NCBI RefSeq assembly: GCF_004025535.1
Contig: NZ_QJRG01000047.1
Span: 744,001 to 808,000, forward strand
From: Pseudomonas alkylphenolica
GTDB lineage: Bacteria; Pseudomonadota; Gammaproteobacteria; Pseudomonadales; Pseudomonadaceae
Direction of reading: 5' to 3'
Length of the DNA: 64,000 bases
The notes below the pieces were generated by a model. The model did not search any database, was not told the DNA's origin, and saw nothing but the letters and a program-made list of their open reading frames with translations. Position 1 is the stretch's first letter; every line of letters starts with the position of its first letter. Made by a program: the position numbers and the translations under genes. Shown one piece after another: positions 47,182-56,160 of this stretch.

Positions 47182-47277
47182 ATGGTTGATATGGAGATCT
47201 ACGTCGATACAGCCGCCGTGGTGATCGCCCTGGCGGTGGACCTGGTGGCCATCTACCTGTATCGCGGCGGCGGGTGA
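47182..47277 (+). CDS. possible single-span membrane peptide (31 aa)
   Basis: MVDMEIYVDTAAVVIALAVD then LVAIYLYRGGG. One hydrophobic helix with a C-terminal basic end. The Shine-Dalgarno sequence is weak (ggggcggg). Support is only the clean membrane-helix pattern. Confidence 0.35.
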   Translation: MVDMEIYVDTAAVVIALAVDLVAIYLYRGGG

Positions 47278-47360
47278 CCCGGGTGGCTTGACCCATGTCA
47301 CCCCGAATCGGGGGCACAGTGGCAATTGTGGGTGGGATGGAGTATTACGGAGGTACCGGC

Positions 47361-47585
47361 ATGGTGCCGGATCAGGAGGTCGTAGTGAGCTTGAATCAAG
47401 CGCAAGTTGACGCAGTAGAACACCTGCTAATGGCTTTCCTGAAACGGTCCGAGAGCGCACAAATCGTTGCGAAGGTCTACGAGGATGCATACGCCTCGAT
47501 CATGGGCAGCGAAGGCCCGCCCGACAACGCAGAAAAGGAAGCGGCACTTGAGCACCTGAACAACCTGCGGTTGCAGCTCAAGTAA
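47361..47585 (+). CDS. small hypothetical protein (74 aa)
   Basis: I start it at 47361, where cggagg lies 7 nt upstream; a GTG at 47385 is also possible. The product is helical (SLNQAQVDAVEHLLMAFLKR; AEKEAALEHLNNLRLQL). No family recognised. It ends 80 nt before the 3' end of the converging porin gene. Confidence 0.55.
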   Translation: MVPDQEVVVSLNQAQVDAVEHLLMAFLKRSESAQIVAKVYEDAYASIMGSEGPPDNAEKEAALEHLNNLRLQLK

Positions 47586-47666
47586 GCCATTCCCTGGCAT
47601 GCTCAAGCGCTCGCGCCACAGTCGGTACTGCCGTGCTTTCGTGGCGCGCAAGCGTGAGCAAAGGGT

Positions 47667-48965
47667 TTAAAAAATCGAGATCGGGTATTGGACGATGATC
47701 CGCGTCTCGTTGAAGCTGTTGGTGTTGCCGTAGTCGCGCCGCAGTGTGGACTGGCGTAGCCGCACGTTGAACGCCTTCAGGGCGCCACTCTGCACCACAT
47801 AACCCACTTCCGTTTCCCGCCCGCGGTCTTCGCCGTCGGTAATCGCACCAGCGTGCACGTCTGTGCCCTTGATGAACCTGTTCATCATGGTTAACCCCGG
47901 AATGCCCAGGCCCGCAAAGTTATAGTCGTAGCGCACCTGCCACGACTTCTCATGCTTGCCGTCATAGCTCCAGGCAAAACTGTCGTTGGCAAGGCTGGTG
48001 CCACTGGTGCCATTGATCCGTTGCACACCGGCATCACCGGCTACTTTCTGCAGCCCGACATAAAAGGTATGGGCGCCGGTTTTCAGCGAAAACAGCCCGG
48101 AGAAGGTTTTGTTGTCTTGCGTGCCGGCAAGTGCCTGGCCATCTTCATTGCCGAAGAAGTAGCCGATGTTGGCACCCAGGCTCAGGTTATCCGTGACCGG
48201 TTGGGTGTGGTTGAGTTGCAGGTAAGTCTGGGTATAGATGTCTTCCAGTTGCCCGTACCAGGCGCCAACCAGAGTGTTTTGCTGGTTGAAGGTGTACTCG
48301 GCGCCGCCAAAGTTGAAACGATCCGATTCAATGGTATTGCGCCCATGCACAACAGTGCCGGCGTTGTTGAACGACAGTTTTTGCATGCTCGCATCGTTGC
48401 GCTGGCTATTGCCGGTAAAGCGCCCTGCATACAGGGTGGTATTGGTGATTTCTTTCGAGGTGATCATGCCACCCTCGAACGTTTGCGGCAGTGAGCGCGC
48501 ATCATCCGATCGCAGCAGCGGAATGATCGGCGCCCACTCACCGATTTTAAGTTCGGTATTGGAAAACCTGGCCTTGCCGGCCACGGCCAGGCGCCCGAAG
48601 TCATCGGCAGGGCGGTTGTCATCGTGGGTTGGCAGCAGCTGCGTACCGTAGGTGCCGCGCCCGCCGTCCAGCTTGATCGCCAGCATGCCGATGGCGTCGA
48701 CACCAAAGCCGACCAAGCCAGGGGTGTAGCCCGACTTCACGTCGAGAATAAAACTCTGCGTCCATTCCTCGGCCATACCGCGATTCGTCGGCCCTGGCAC
48801 AGCAACCGAGCGGCCGTTGTCGACAAAGTCGCGGTTCATATAGAAGTTACGCAAGTTGAGATTAACTTTTGCGTCGTCAAAAAAGCCTTCGGCATAAACG
48901 GTATGGGTGGCACTGGCCGCGCACAGTAAAAACGCGACGCGTCCTGTAAAGAAGGAATGCTTCAT
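47667..48965 (-). CDS. OprD-family outer-membrane porin (432 aa)
   Basis: Signal peptide (MKHSFFTGRVAFLLCAASAT... VYA). NLNLRNFYMNRDFVDNG and EEWTQSFILDVKSGYTPGLV are hallmarks of OprD proteins, and the end VQYPISIF closes the 18-strand barrel with a terminal Phe. OprD porins are substrate-specific channels for amino acids or organic acids. It diverges from the ABC importer at 49248, so the two probably serve the same compound. Confidence 0.9.
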   Translation of the reverse strand: MKHSFFTGRVAFLLCAASATHTVYAEGFFDDAKVNLNLRNFYMNRDFVDNGRSVAVPGPTNRGMAEEWTQSFILDVKSGYTPGLVGFGVDAIGMLAIKLDGGRGTYGTQLLPTHDDNRPADDFGRLAVAGKARFSNTELKIGEWAPIIPLLRSDDARSLPQTFEGGMITSKEITNTTLYAGRFTGNSQRNDASMQKLSFNNAGTVVHGRNTIESDRFNFGGAEYTFNQQNTLVGAWYGQLEDIYTQTYLQLNHTQPVTDNLSLGANIGYFFGNEDGQALAGTQDNKTFSGLFSLKTGAHTFYVGLQKVAGDAGVQRINGTSGTSLANDSFAWSYDGKHEKSWQVRYDYNFAGLGIPGLTMMNRFIKGTDVHAGAITDGEDRGRETEVGYVVQSGALKAFNVRLRQSTLRRDYGNTNSFNETRIIVQYPISIF

Positions 48966-49247
48966 TGATGTTTCCTGTTTTGTTTTTGTTGTGCTTAGGA
49001 ATCAAGTTGCTGGCGGTGCGGGCTCACAGTACCGAGGCACGAAAAATTATCGAATCAACATTTGTGTAAGCCACCCTTAAGCCCAGGCGAATGCAAAAGC
49101 CCATTCGCCTGATCAGTAGCCTGGTGTATTCGGTGTTCCGCTTTGCTTAACGCCGGGTTACAGAAATGCAAATTCCATAAACGGGGCCTCGGGGGCATTC
49201 TCGGCACACAGCGTCATAACAAAAACAAAAGCCGAGAGAACTTCCTA
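48966..49247. promoter_or_regulatory. divergent promoter region with inverted repeat
   Basis: Between porin and importer genes. AGGCGAATG (49085-49093) and CATTCGCCT (49102-49110) are a perfect 9-bp inverted repeat with 8-nt spacer, a candidate operator for a shared regulator. AT-rich parts at 49035-49065 and 49150-49200 could hold the two promoters. No local regulator gene other than the LysR at 56161 is seen. Confidence 0.5.
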
Positions 49248-50567
49248 ATGGTCAAATCCAAGCTTTTCCCCCTGTGCGCGCGGCTCCTCACCACGGCAGC
49301 AATCGGGTTATCGACCTTGCCAGCCTATGCAGACGCCGCTAAGCCCGACACCCTGAAAATTGGCATCACCACCTTTATGTCCGGTTCGGCCTCGGTGTTC
49401 GGGATGCCGGCCAAGGCCGCTGCCGAAATCTACATCGAGGAGCTGAACGCCGCGGGCGGTATCGACGGCGTCAAGGTCGAGCCGATCTATGTCGATGAAG
49501 GCGTGGGCGGTGACCGGCTGCTCTCCGAGTACCGCCGTGTGGTGCAGGAGCAGGGCGCCAAGGTGATGGTCGCGTCTATCTCTAGCGGCAACTGCAACAC
49601 CCTGGCGCCGGTCGCCGAAGACTTGAAGGTGGTGAACATCCTTTGGGACTGCGGCACCGAAAAGGCGCTGGAAGGGCACACCTACAACTATGTGTTCCGC
49701 ACCCAGGCCAACGCCGTCACCGAGATGGTCGCCAGTGTTCTTTATCTGTTGAAGGTCAACCCGGATTTCAAAACCCTCGCCGTGGTCAACCAGGACTACG
49801 CCTGGGGCCGTGACTCGTGGGACATCTTCAGTGCGGTGCTCAAGCAGCTCAAGCCGGATGTAAAAATCGTTGCCGAGCTGTTCCCCAAATTCGGCGCGTC
49901 GGATTTCTCCGCAGAAGTCAGCCGCCTGCAGGTGCTGCGTCCTGATGTGGTGCTCTCCACCTCGTGGGGCGGCGACCTCGATACCTTTGTACGCCAGGCC
50001 AGCCAGCGTGGCCTGCTGAAGAACTCGCAGTTCTTCCTCGCGCTCGGCGAAACCTCGCTGGAGCGGCTCGGCAACACCTTGCCAGAGGGCGTGCTGATCG
50101 GTGCCCGCGGCGACCATTACTTCCTCAGCCCGCAATACGCCAACGACCCCCGGCACAAAGCCTTCGTCACCAAGTTCCATGAGCGTACCGGCAGCTACCC
50201 GATCTACTCGGTGTATCACATGGTCCAGGCGCTCGATGGCATGACGGCGGCGTACAAAAAGGCCATTCAGGCCAACGGCGGCCAGTGGCCGAACGAAGAG
50301 CAACTGGCTGGCGCCTTCAAGGGCCTGGATTTCCGTGGCCTGACCAGCCCGGTGCACATCCGTCCTGAAGACGGGCAGGGCCTTGAAACCCAGCTGTTCG
50401 GGATCACCACCGCCAGCCCGGATTACAAGTTCAAAGTGCTCAAAGACATCATGCTGGTGCAAGCCGACCAGGTCACCACACCGCCCGGCGAGAAGTCGCA
50501 CGAGTGGGTGAAGACCGTAACCCCGGCGCTGCTTGATCAGGTTCAGCCGCTGAGTGCAGCTCAATGA
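49248..50567 (+). CDS. ABC transporter substrate-binding protein, branched-chain amino acid type (439 aa)
   Basis: Starts at 49248 with a signal peptide ending PAYA. Mature part begins with DTLKIGITTFMSGSASVFGM, the first strand and loop of the LivJ/LivK-like periplasmic fold, then AAAEIYIEELNAAGGIDGVK and DEGVGGDRLLSEYRRVV. The ligand may be an amino acid, aromatic acid or amide; it cannot be told from sequence. First gene of a chain in which all following genes overlap. Confidence 0.88.
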   Translation: MVKSKLFPLCARLLTTAAIGLSTLPAYADAAKPDTLKIGITTFMSGSASVFGMPAKAAAEIYIEELNAAGGIDGVKVEPIYVDEGVGGDRLLSEYRRVVQEQGAKVMVASISSGNCNTLAPVAEDLKVVNILWDCGTEKALEGHTYNYVFRTQANAVTEMVASVLYLLKVNPDFKTLAVVNQDYAWGRDSWDIFSAVLKQLKPDVKIVAELFPKFGASDFSAEVSRLQVLRPDVVLSTSWGGDLDTFVRQASQRGLLKNSQFFLALGETSLERLGNTLPEGVLIGARGDHYFLSPQYANDPRHKAFVTKFHERTGSYPIYSVYHMVQALDGMTAAYKKAIQANGGQWPNEEQLAGAFKGLDFRGLTSPVHIRPEDGQGLETQLFGITTASPDYKFKVLKDIMLVQADQVTTPPGEKSHEWVKTVTPALLDQVQPLSAAQ

Positions 50568-51466
50568 GCAGCGATATCCTGATCCTGGCGATGCTCGACG
50601 GTATTTCCTACGCCGGGCTGTTGTTCCTCGTCGCCTTGGGGCTCACCTTCATTTTCGGCGTGGTGAAGATTCTGAACGTGGCGCATGGCAGCCTCTACGC
50701 GTTCGGCGGCTATGGCGCCGCCTCGCTGGGGTTGTGGTGGGGCCAGGGCTCGGATTCTGCGCTGGTGTCGGTGGCGCTGTTGATCAGCGGCGCCATCGCC
50801 ATGGGGGTGGTGCTGGGTACGGTGCTGATGTTGCTGCTGAAAAAGTTCCAGGACCGCGATCCGATCCTGCAGCTGCTGGTGACCTTCGGTGCGTTCATGA
50901 TCTTTGAAGACCTGCAGCGCATGATCTGGGGCACGCAGCCTTACTTTGTCGCCGATGTGGTCAACCAGCTGGGCACCTCCGAGTTGATGGGGGTGGTGTA
51001 CATGAACTACCAGCTGCTGTTCGTACCGGGTGCGGCGCTGGCGGTGTACTTCCTGTTGAAGTGGTTCCTCAACAGTACCCTGGCGGGCCGGCAGATTGTC
51101 GCCGTCACCCATGACCGCGAAGTGGCGACGGCGCTCGGTATCAACGCCCGGCGCATCGGCTACCTGACGTTCGTGGTAGGGGCGGTGCTGGGGTCGCTGG
51201 GCGGCGCGCTGGCGTCACCGACGACCTCGCTGGTGCCCGGCATCGGTGCCGACATGATCGTGCTGTCGTTCGCGGTGGTGGCCAGTGCCGGCCTTGGGCA
51301 AATCACCGGGGCGCTGATCACCGCGCTGCTGATCGGCCTGTCGCGATCCTTCTGTGTGTACCTGGCGCCCGAGTTCGAAGTGGTGATGCCGTACCTGATC
51401 ATGGTGCTGGTGTTGCTGATTCGCCCGCAGGGCCTGTTCACTGTCGTCCAGGCGAGGAAAATCTGA
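50564..51466 (+). CDS. ABC transporter permease, LivH-like (300 aa)
   Basis: Eight or so membrane segments; FLVALGLTFIFGVVKILNVA and HGSLYAFGGYGA are the LivH signature near the N-terminus. GALITALLIGLSRSFCVYLA and LIMVLVLLIRPQGLF close it. ATGA overlap with the binding-protein gene. Confidence 0.9.
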   Translation: MSSDILILAMLDGISYAGLLFLVALGLTFIFGVVKILNVAHGSLYAFGGYGAASLGLWWGQGSDSALVSVALLISGAIAMGVVLGTVLMLLLKKFQDRDPILQLLVTFGAFMIFEDLQRMIWGTQPYFVADVVNQLGTSELMGVVYMNYQLLFVPGAALAVYFLLKWFLNSTLAGRQIVAVTHDREVATALGINARRIGYLTFVVGAVLGSLGGALASPTTSLVPGIGADMIVLSFAVVASAGLGQITGALITALLIGLSRSFCVYLAPEFEVVMPYLIMVLVLLIRPQGLFTVVQARKI

Positions 51467-52407
51467 TGCGCTCACTGTTGCTTGCCCTTGCGGCCGCTGT
51501 TGTCATCCTGGGCGTCGCGCTGACGTTCCCCTGGCTGAAAATTCCGCTGATCCTCTCGCTCTGCTATGGCCTTGCCGCACTCGGTATCGTGGTACTGCTC
51601 AAGGCCGGGCAAATCTCCTTCGGCCATGCGATGTATGCCTGTATCTCCGGCTATGTGGTGGCCTTCGTGGGCAAACACTACCCGGCGCTGGACGGCATCG
51701 TCCTTATCGCCCTTGGCACCCTGGCCAGCGTTGTCGCCGGCATGCTGATCGGGGCGTTTGTGGTGCGCTACCGGGAGATCTTCTTTGGCATGCTCAACCT
51801 GGCCATCTCCATGGTGCTGTTCACCGTGCTCGGCAAGTTCTACGAGCTGACCGGGGGCACCGATGGCGTGCGCATCAACCGGCCGACCCTGTTCGGGTTC
51901 GAGCTGACCCGCGACCCGTACGAAATCGGCCTGCTGCTGGTGGTGCTCGCGCTGTCGCTGATCGCCACCTTCGGTGTGCAGCGCTATTTTCGCTCCAGCG
52001 GCGGGCAGGCGCTGGCCGCGATCAAAACCAACGAAACCCGCCTGGAATACCTCGGCATTTCGGCGAAGAAAGTGCTGTGGAAGGGCTATGTGCTGTCGGC
52101 CTCGCTGTGTGGTTTGTCCGGTGCGCTGTTCGGCCTGTCCCAAGGGCTGGTCACGCCGGAAATGGGCTACTGGCTGCGCTCCGGCGAGTTTGTCTTCATC
52201 GCCATCCTGGGCGGTGCCGGGCATGCGGTCGGCGCCTTCGTCGGGGCACTGCTGTATGAGTTCCTGAAGATGTACGCGGCGGTGCTGGTCAGCGGCTCGT
52301 GGCAGCTGATCCTCGGGGCGATTCTTATCGTGATCATCTACTTCCTGCCCAAGGGCCTCACCGGCCTGTTTGGCAAGCGCAAGGGCGCTGAAGGAGGTGC
52401 CGCATGA
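51466..52407 (+). CDS. ABC transporter permease, LivM-like (313 aa)
   Basis: LSLCYGLAALGIVVLLKAGQ and ISFGHAMYACISGYV match LivM, and a central NETRLEYLGISAKKVLWKGY segment is the cytoplasmic coupling loop for the ATPases. Start overlaps the LivH-like stop by 1 nt (TGATG). Confidence 0.9.
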   Translation: MRSLLLALAAAVVILGVALTFPWLKIPLILSLCYGLAALGIVVLLKAGQISFGHAMYACISGYVVAFVGKHYPALDGIVLIALGTLASVVAGMLIGAFVVRYREIFFGMLNLAISMVLFTVLGKFYELTGGTDGVRINRPTLFGFELTRDPYEIGLLLVVLALSLIATFGVQRYFRSSGGQALAAIKTNETRLEYLGISAKKVLWKGYVLSASLCGLSGALFGLSQGLVTPEMGYWLRSGEFVFIAILGGAGHAVGAFVGALLYEFLKMYAAVLVSGSWQLILGAILIVIIYFLPKGLTGLFGKRKGAEGGAA

Positions 52408-53144
52408 CCGCGCTGTTGCAAACCACTGACCTGACCCTGGCCTTCGGCGGCCTGGTCGTCGCCAACGGCATCAACTTCAGCCTCGAGCAGGGCGAGCGCC
52501 TGGCAGTCATCGGCCAGAACGGTGCCGGTAAAACCACCTTCATCAACATCTGCACCGGTTTGCTCAAACCGAGCAGGGGCACGGTGAGCTTTGCCGGCAA
52601 CGACATCACCGGGCGGTCGCCGCGCAACATCGTGCGCCGGGGCATGGCCCGCTCGTTCCAGCTGCCGCAGCTGTTCCTCGAGCAAACGGTGCGCGAGTGC
52701 CTGGAGCTGTCGGCGGTGGCGCGCGGCGGCAAGCTGTCGTCCTGGAACCCCTTGGCGGCCGGCAGTACCCGTCAGGAGATCGACCGCATGCTCGACCTGA
52801 TCAGCTTGCGCGAGCGCCAGCACGAGCTGTGCATCAACCTCCCCGAGGGCCAGCGCAAGCTGCTGGACGTGGGCATGTCGCTGATGCTCGAACCCAAGCT
52901 GCTGATCCTCGATGAGCCCACCAGTGGGGTGTCCACCGAAGAGAAGCATGGCGTCATGGAGATCCTCATGCGTGCGCTCGACGAGCAACAGGTCACGGCG
53001 ATTTTCGTCGAGCACGACGTCGACATCGTCAAGCGTTATGCCACCCGCGTGGCGGCCTGGATCAGCGGCGCCATCGCCGCCGATGGCACGCCGGCGCAGG
53101 TGCTGGCCAACCCGCTGATCCAGCGTGAGGTACTCGGCGAATGA
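52404..53144 (+). CDS. ABC transporter ATPase, LivG-like (246 aa)
   Basis: Walker A GQNGAGKT (residues 37-44), signature region LPEGQRKLLDVG (an EGQ form usual for LivG), Walker B LLILDEPTSG and the switch His in FVEHD. Together with the LivF-like protein it powers import. ATGA overlaps on both sides. Confidence 0.92.
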   Translation: MTALLQTTDLTLAFGGLVVANGINFSLEQGERLAVIGQNGAGKTTFINICTGLLKPSRGTVSFAGNDITGRSPRNIVRRGMARSFQLPQLFLEQTVRECLELSAVARGGKLSSWNPLAAGSTRQEIDRMLDLISLRERQHELCINLPEGQRKLLDVGMSLMLEPKLLILDEPTSGVSTEEKHGVMEILMRALDEQQVTAIFVEHDVDIVKRYATRVAAWISGAIAADGTPAQVLANPLIQREVLGE

Positions 53145-53875
53145 ACAACGACATTTTGCTCCAGCTGGACCACGTCAGCGTCGACATCGTCCGCGCGCCC
53201 ATCCTGCGCCGGGTGCATGCCGAGCTGCGCAGCGGCCACATCATTGCCGTTGTCGGGCGCAATGGCGCCGGCAAGACCACGCTGCTGCGCACCATCATGG
53301 GCCTGGTCAAACTCAAGGAGGGCCAGATCCTGTTCGAAGGCCGCGACCTGCTGCGGGTGGCCGCACACAGCCGGGCACGCCTGGGCATCGGTTACGCGCC
53401 GCAAGAGCGGGTGATGTTTCCCACCCTGTCGATTGAAGAGAACCTGCGTCTGCCGTGCCAGGTGGCCGGCATGTCGAAGGCGCAGGTGGATGAGCGCCTG
53501 GAAATGACCCTCGATGTCGTCGCCCAGCTCAAGCCGATGCTGGGCCGCTCCGGTGCGGCGCTGTCCGGTGGCCAGGGCAAGATGGCGGCCTTGGGGCGTG
53601 CGCTGATGATCGGCAGCAAGCTGATCCTGCTCGACGAGCCGTTCCAGGGCCTGGCCCCGGCGCTGGCCACCGAATACAGCAACGCCCTGAAGAACCTGCA
53701 GCTACGCATGCCCGACCTGTGCATCGTGGTCACTGAGTCGAACGGCAGCCTGCTCAAGGACGTGCCCGACCACGTGCTGCACATCGAGCGCGGTGAGCTT
53801 TCAGCGGTGACCAGGTTCGCCACTGCGGTGGGTCCCGACACCCCTTCATACCTGCCTTTGGAGGCACATTCATGA
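53141..53875 (+). CDS. ABC transporter ATPase, LivF-like (244 aa)
   Basis: Walker A GRNGAGKT (residues 39-46), signature ALSGGQGKMAALGRALM and Walker B LILLDEPFQGLAP. The usual His of the switch is replaced in VVTESNGSL, where most LivF proteins have VEQN; here Glu is kept. ATGA overlaps at both ends. Confidence 0.9.
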   Translation: MNNDILLQLDHVSVDIVRAPILRRVHAELRSGHIIAVVGRNGAGKTTLLRTIMGLVKLKEGQILFEGRDLLRVAAHSRARLGIGYAPQERVMFPTLSIEENLRLPCQVAGMSKAQVDERLEMTLDVVAQLKPMLGRSGAALSGGQGKMAALGRALMIGSKLILLDEPFQGLAPALATEYSNALKNLQLRMPDLCIVVTESNGSLLKDVPDHVLHIERGELSAVTRFATAVGPDTPSYLPLEAHS

Positions 53876-55305
53876 GTACGCTTTACATCGACGGCCAGCA
53901 CGTACCCGCGTCTGGCGGGCAAAGCATTCCCGTGTATTCGCCGGTAACGGGCGAAGCCTACGCCGAAATTGCCCGGGGTACGCCTGAAGACATCGATCGC
54001 GCAGTAAAGGCCGCCCGCGCGGCAGTGAATGGCCCCTGGGGCAAATTCAGCGCCACCGAGCGCGGGCGTGTCCTGGTGCGCATCGGTAACGGCGTGCTGG
54101 CACACATCGACGAGCTTGCCGCCATCGAGGCACAAGACACCGGCAAGCCGATTGCCCTGGCGCGCAAAGACATCGAAGCGCTGGCGCGCTACTTCGAGTT
54201 CTACGGCGGTGCTGCCGACAAGGTGCATGGCGAGGTCATCCCGTACCTCTCCGGTTACAGCGTCAGCGTCGTGCGCGAAGCCTGCGGCGTGGTCGGCCAC
54301 ATCATCCCCTGGAACTACCCCGCGCAGATGCTCGGCCGCACCCTGGCGCCGGCCCTGGCGATGGGCAATGCCTCGATCGTCAAGCCGGCCGAAGATGCCT
54401 GCATGACCTCGTTGCGCTTCGCCGAAATTGCCGCCGAGGCCGGGCTGCCCGCTGGCGCATTGAACATCGTCACCGGCTACGGTCGCGAGGCCGGCGCGGC
54501 GCTGGCAGGCCACCCGGGAATCAACCTCATCACCTTTACTGGCTCGCCCGAGGTGGGCGTTGCCATCCAGACGGCGGCCGCCGCCAACCATGTCAAATGC
54601 GTGCTGGAACTGGGCGGCAAATGCCCGCAGGTGGTCTTCGCCGATGCCGACCTCGACAAGGCCGTGCCGGTGATCGTTGGCGCGATCATTCAGAACGCCG
54701 GGCAGACCTGTTCGGCAGGCAGCCGTGTGCTGATCCAGCGTGAAGTGTTTGACGAGGTGATCGCCCGTGTCGCGGCCAAGTTCCGTGAGGTGCGCGTCGG
54801 GCTGCCGGAAAGTTCACCCGATTGCGGACCGATCATCACCAAGGCCCAGTTCGGCCGGGTCAAGCAGTTCATCAAGGACTGCATCGATTCCGACCTGCCG
54901 GTGATCGCCGAAGGCAAGATGGACAGCGACCTGCCGCCGACCGGCTATTACGTGCGGCCGACGCTGTTCGGCCCGGTGCCACGGGATCACAAGCTGGCGC
55001 TGGATGAGGTGTTCGGCCCGGTGCTGGCAGCGTTGCCGTTCGATGATGAGGACGATGCGGTAGCCCTGGCCAACGGTACCGATTATGGTCTGGTAGCGTC
55101 GATCTGGAGCGAGAACGGTGCGCGCCAGCAGCGCATGGCCAAGCGCCTTGAAGGCGGCCAGGTGTTCATCAACTGCTATGGCGCAGGCGGCGGCGTCGAG
55201 CTGCCCTTCGGCGGTATCCGCAAGAGCGGCCATGGCCGGGAGAAAGGCCTGCTGGCACTCGAAGAATTCAGCATCACCAAAACGGTCGTCAGCCATCACG
55301 GCTAG
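53872..55305 (+). CDS. aldehyde dehydrogenase family protein (477 aa)
   Basis: All catalytic parts are seen: Asn148 in IIPWNYP, Glu246 in LELGGK and Cys280 in NAGQTCSAGSR, with the nucleotide loop FTGSPEVG. It oxidises an aldehyde to the acid with NAD(P)+. The ATGA overlap with the LivF-like gene makes it part of the importer operon, so it should act on the imported compound or its product. Closest types are betaine/aromatic aldehyde dehydrogenases; the substrate cannot be fixed. Confidence 0.9.
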   Translation: MSTLYIDGQHVPASGGQSIPVYSPVTGEAYAEIARGTPEDIDRAVKAARAAVNGPWGKFSATERGRVLVRIGNGVLAHIDELAAIEAQDTGKPIALARKDIEALARYFEFYGGAADKVHGEVIPYLSGYSVSVVREACGVVGHIIPWNYPAQMLGRTLAPALAMGNASIVKPAEDACMTSLRFAEIAAEAGLPAGALNIVTGYGREAGAALAGHPGINLITFTGSPEVGVAIQTAAAANHVKCVLELGGKCPQVVFADADLDKAVPVIVGAIIQNAGQTCSAGSRVLIQREVFDEVIARVAAKFREVRVGLPESSPDCGPIITKAQFGRVKQFIKDCIDSDLPVIAEGKMDSDLPPTGYYVRPTLFGPVPRDHKLALDEVFGPVLAALPFDDEDDAVALANGTDYGLVASIWSENGARQQRMAKRLEGGQVFINCYGAGGGVELPFGGIRKSGHGREKGLLALEEFSITKTVVSHHG

Positions 55306-55353
55306 GCCCGGCATTTTCAACACACGACGGTTTTACCCACAACGGAGAGAAAA

Positions 55354-56106
55354 ATGGCACAGCTCAATAATAAAGTCGCCATCGTCACCGGCGCCGCCAG
55401 CGGATTCGGCGCTTGTATTGCTCGTCGCTACGTGGAGGAGGGCGCGAAAGTCGTGCTCGCCGATATCAATTTTGAAGCGGCCGCCAGGCTTGCCGATGAA
55501 CTCGGTGCCAACGCCATCGCCGCGGCCTGCGATGTCACCCAGGCCGACCAGGTCCAGGCGGCAGTAGACCTGTGCGTCAGCAAGTTCGGCGTGCCGGACG
55601 TGGTGGTCAACAACGCCGGTACCACCCACCGTAACCAGCCGCTGATGGACGTTGACGAAAAGACCTTCGACCGCGTGTTTGCGGTGAACGTCAAATCCAT
55701 CTTCCACATGACCAAGTCCGTAGTGCCGCTGATGCGCGCACGCAAAAGCGGCTCGATCATCAACGTCGGTTCGGTGGCGGGTATTCGTCCGCGTCCGGGG
55801 CTGACCTGGTACAACGGCTCGAAAGGTGCGGTCAACCTGCTGTCCAAATCCCTGGCGGTGGAGCTTGGCCCGGATGGCATCCGGGTCAACAACATCTGCC
55901 CGGTGATGGGCGAGACGGCCCTGCTGGAAGACTTCATGGGGATGCCGGACACCCCGGAAAACCGCAAGAAGTTCCTCGCCACCATTCCCCTGGGGCGCCT
56001 GGCCAAGCCGGATGACATCGCTGCGGTTGCGGTGTTCCTGGCCACTGACGCCGCAGCATTCCTGAACGGCGTGGAACTGCCGGTCGACGGCGGTCGCGTG
56101 GTGTAA
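55354..56106 (+). CDS. short-chain dehydrogenase/reductase (250 aa)
   Basis: TGAASGFG (residues 12-19) is the cofactor loop, Asp38 in LADIN favours NAD, NNAG (86-89), and Ser140, Tyr153, Lys157 are the catalytic triad. Interconverts an alcohol and a carbonyl. It lies 48 nt after the aldehyde dehydrogenase gene with ggaga upstream and ends at a strong hairpin, so it closes the importer operon. An alcohol-aldehyde-acid sequence with the preceding enzyme is plausible. Confidence 0.9.
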   Translation: MAQLNNKVAIVTGAASGFGACIARRYVEEGAKVVLADINFEAAARLADELGANAIAAACDVTQADQVQAAVDLCVSKFGVPDVVVNNAGTTHRNQPLMDVDEKTFDRVFAVNVKSIFHMTKSVVPLMRARKSGSIINVGSVAGIRPRPGLTWYNGSKGAVNLLSKSLAVELGPDGIRVNNICPVMGETALLEDFMGMPDTPENRKKFLATIPLGRLAKPDDIAAVAVFLATDAAAFLNGVELPVDGGRVV

Positions 56107-56116
56107 CACACCGACA

Positions 56117-56152
56117 CCCCAAGGCGCCTACCCACGACAGGGCGCCTTGGGG
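56117..56152. terminator. hairpin between convergent operons
   Basis: Perfect 12-bp stem CCCCAAGGCGCC (56117-56128) / GGCGCCTTGGGG (56141-56152), 12-nt loop. Few Ts follow on either strand, but its place between the dehydrogenase and the converging LysR gene suggests bidirectional termination. Confidence 0.7.
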
Positions 56153-56160
56153 TACTCGCT

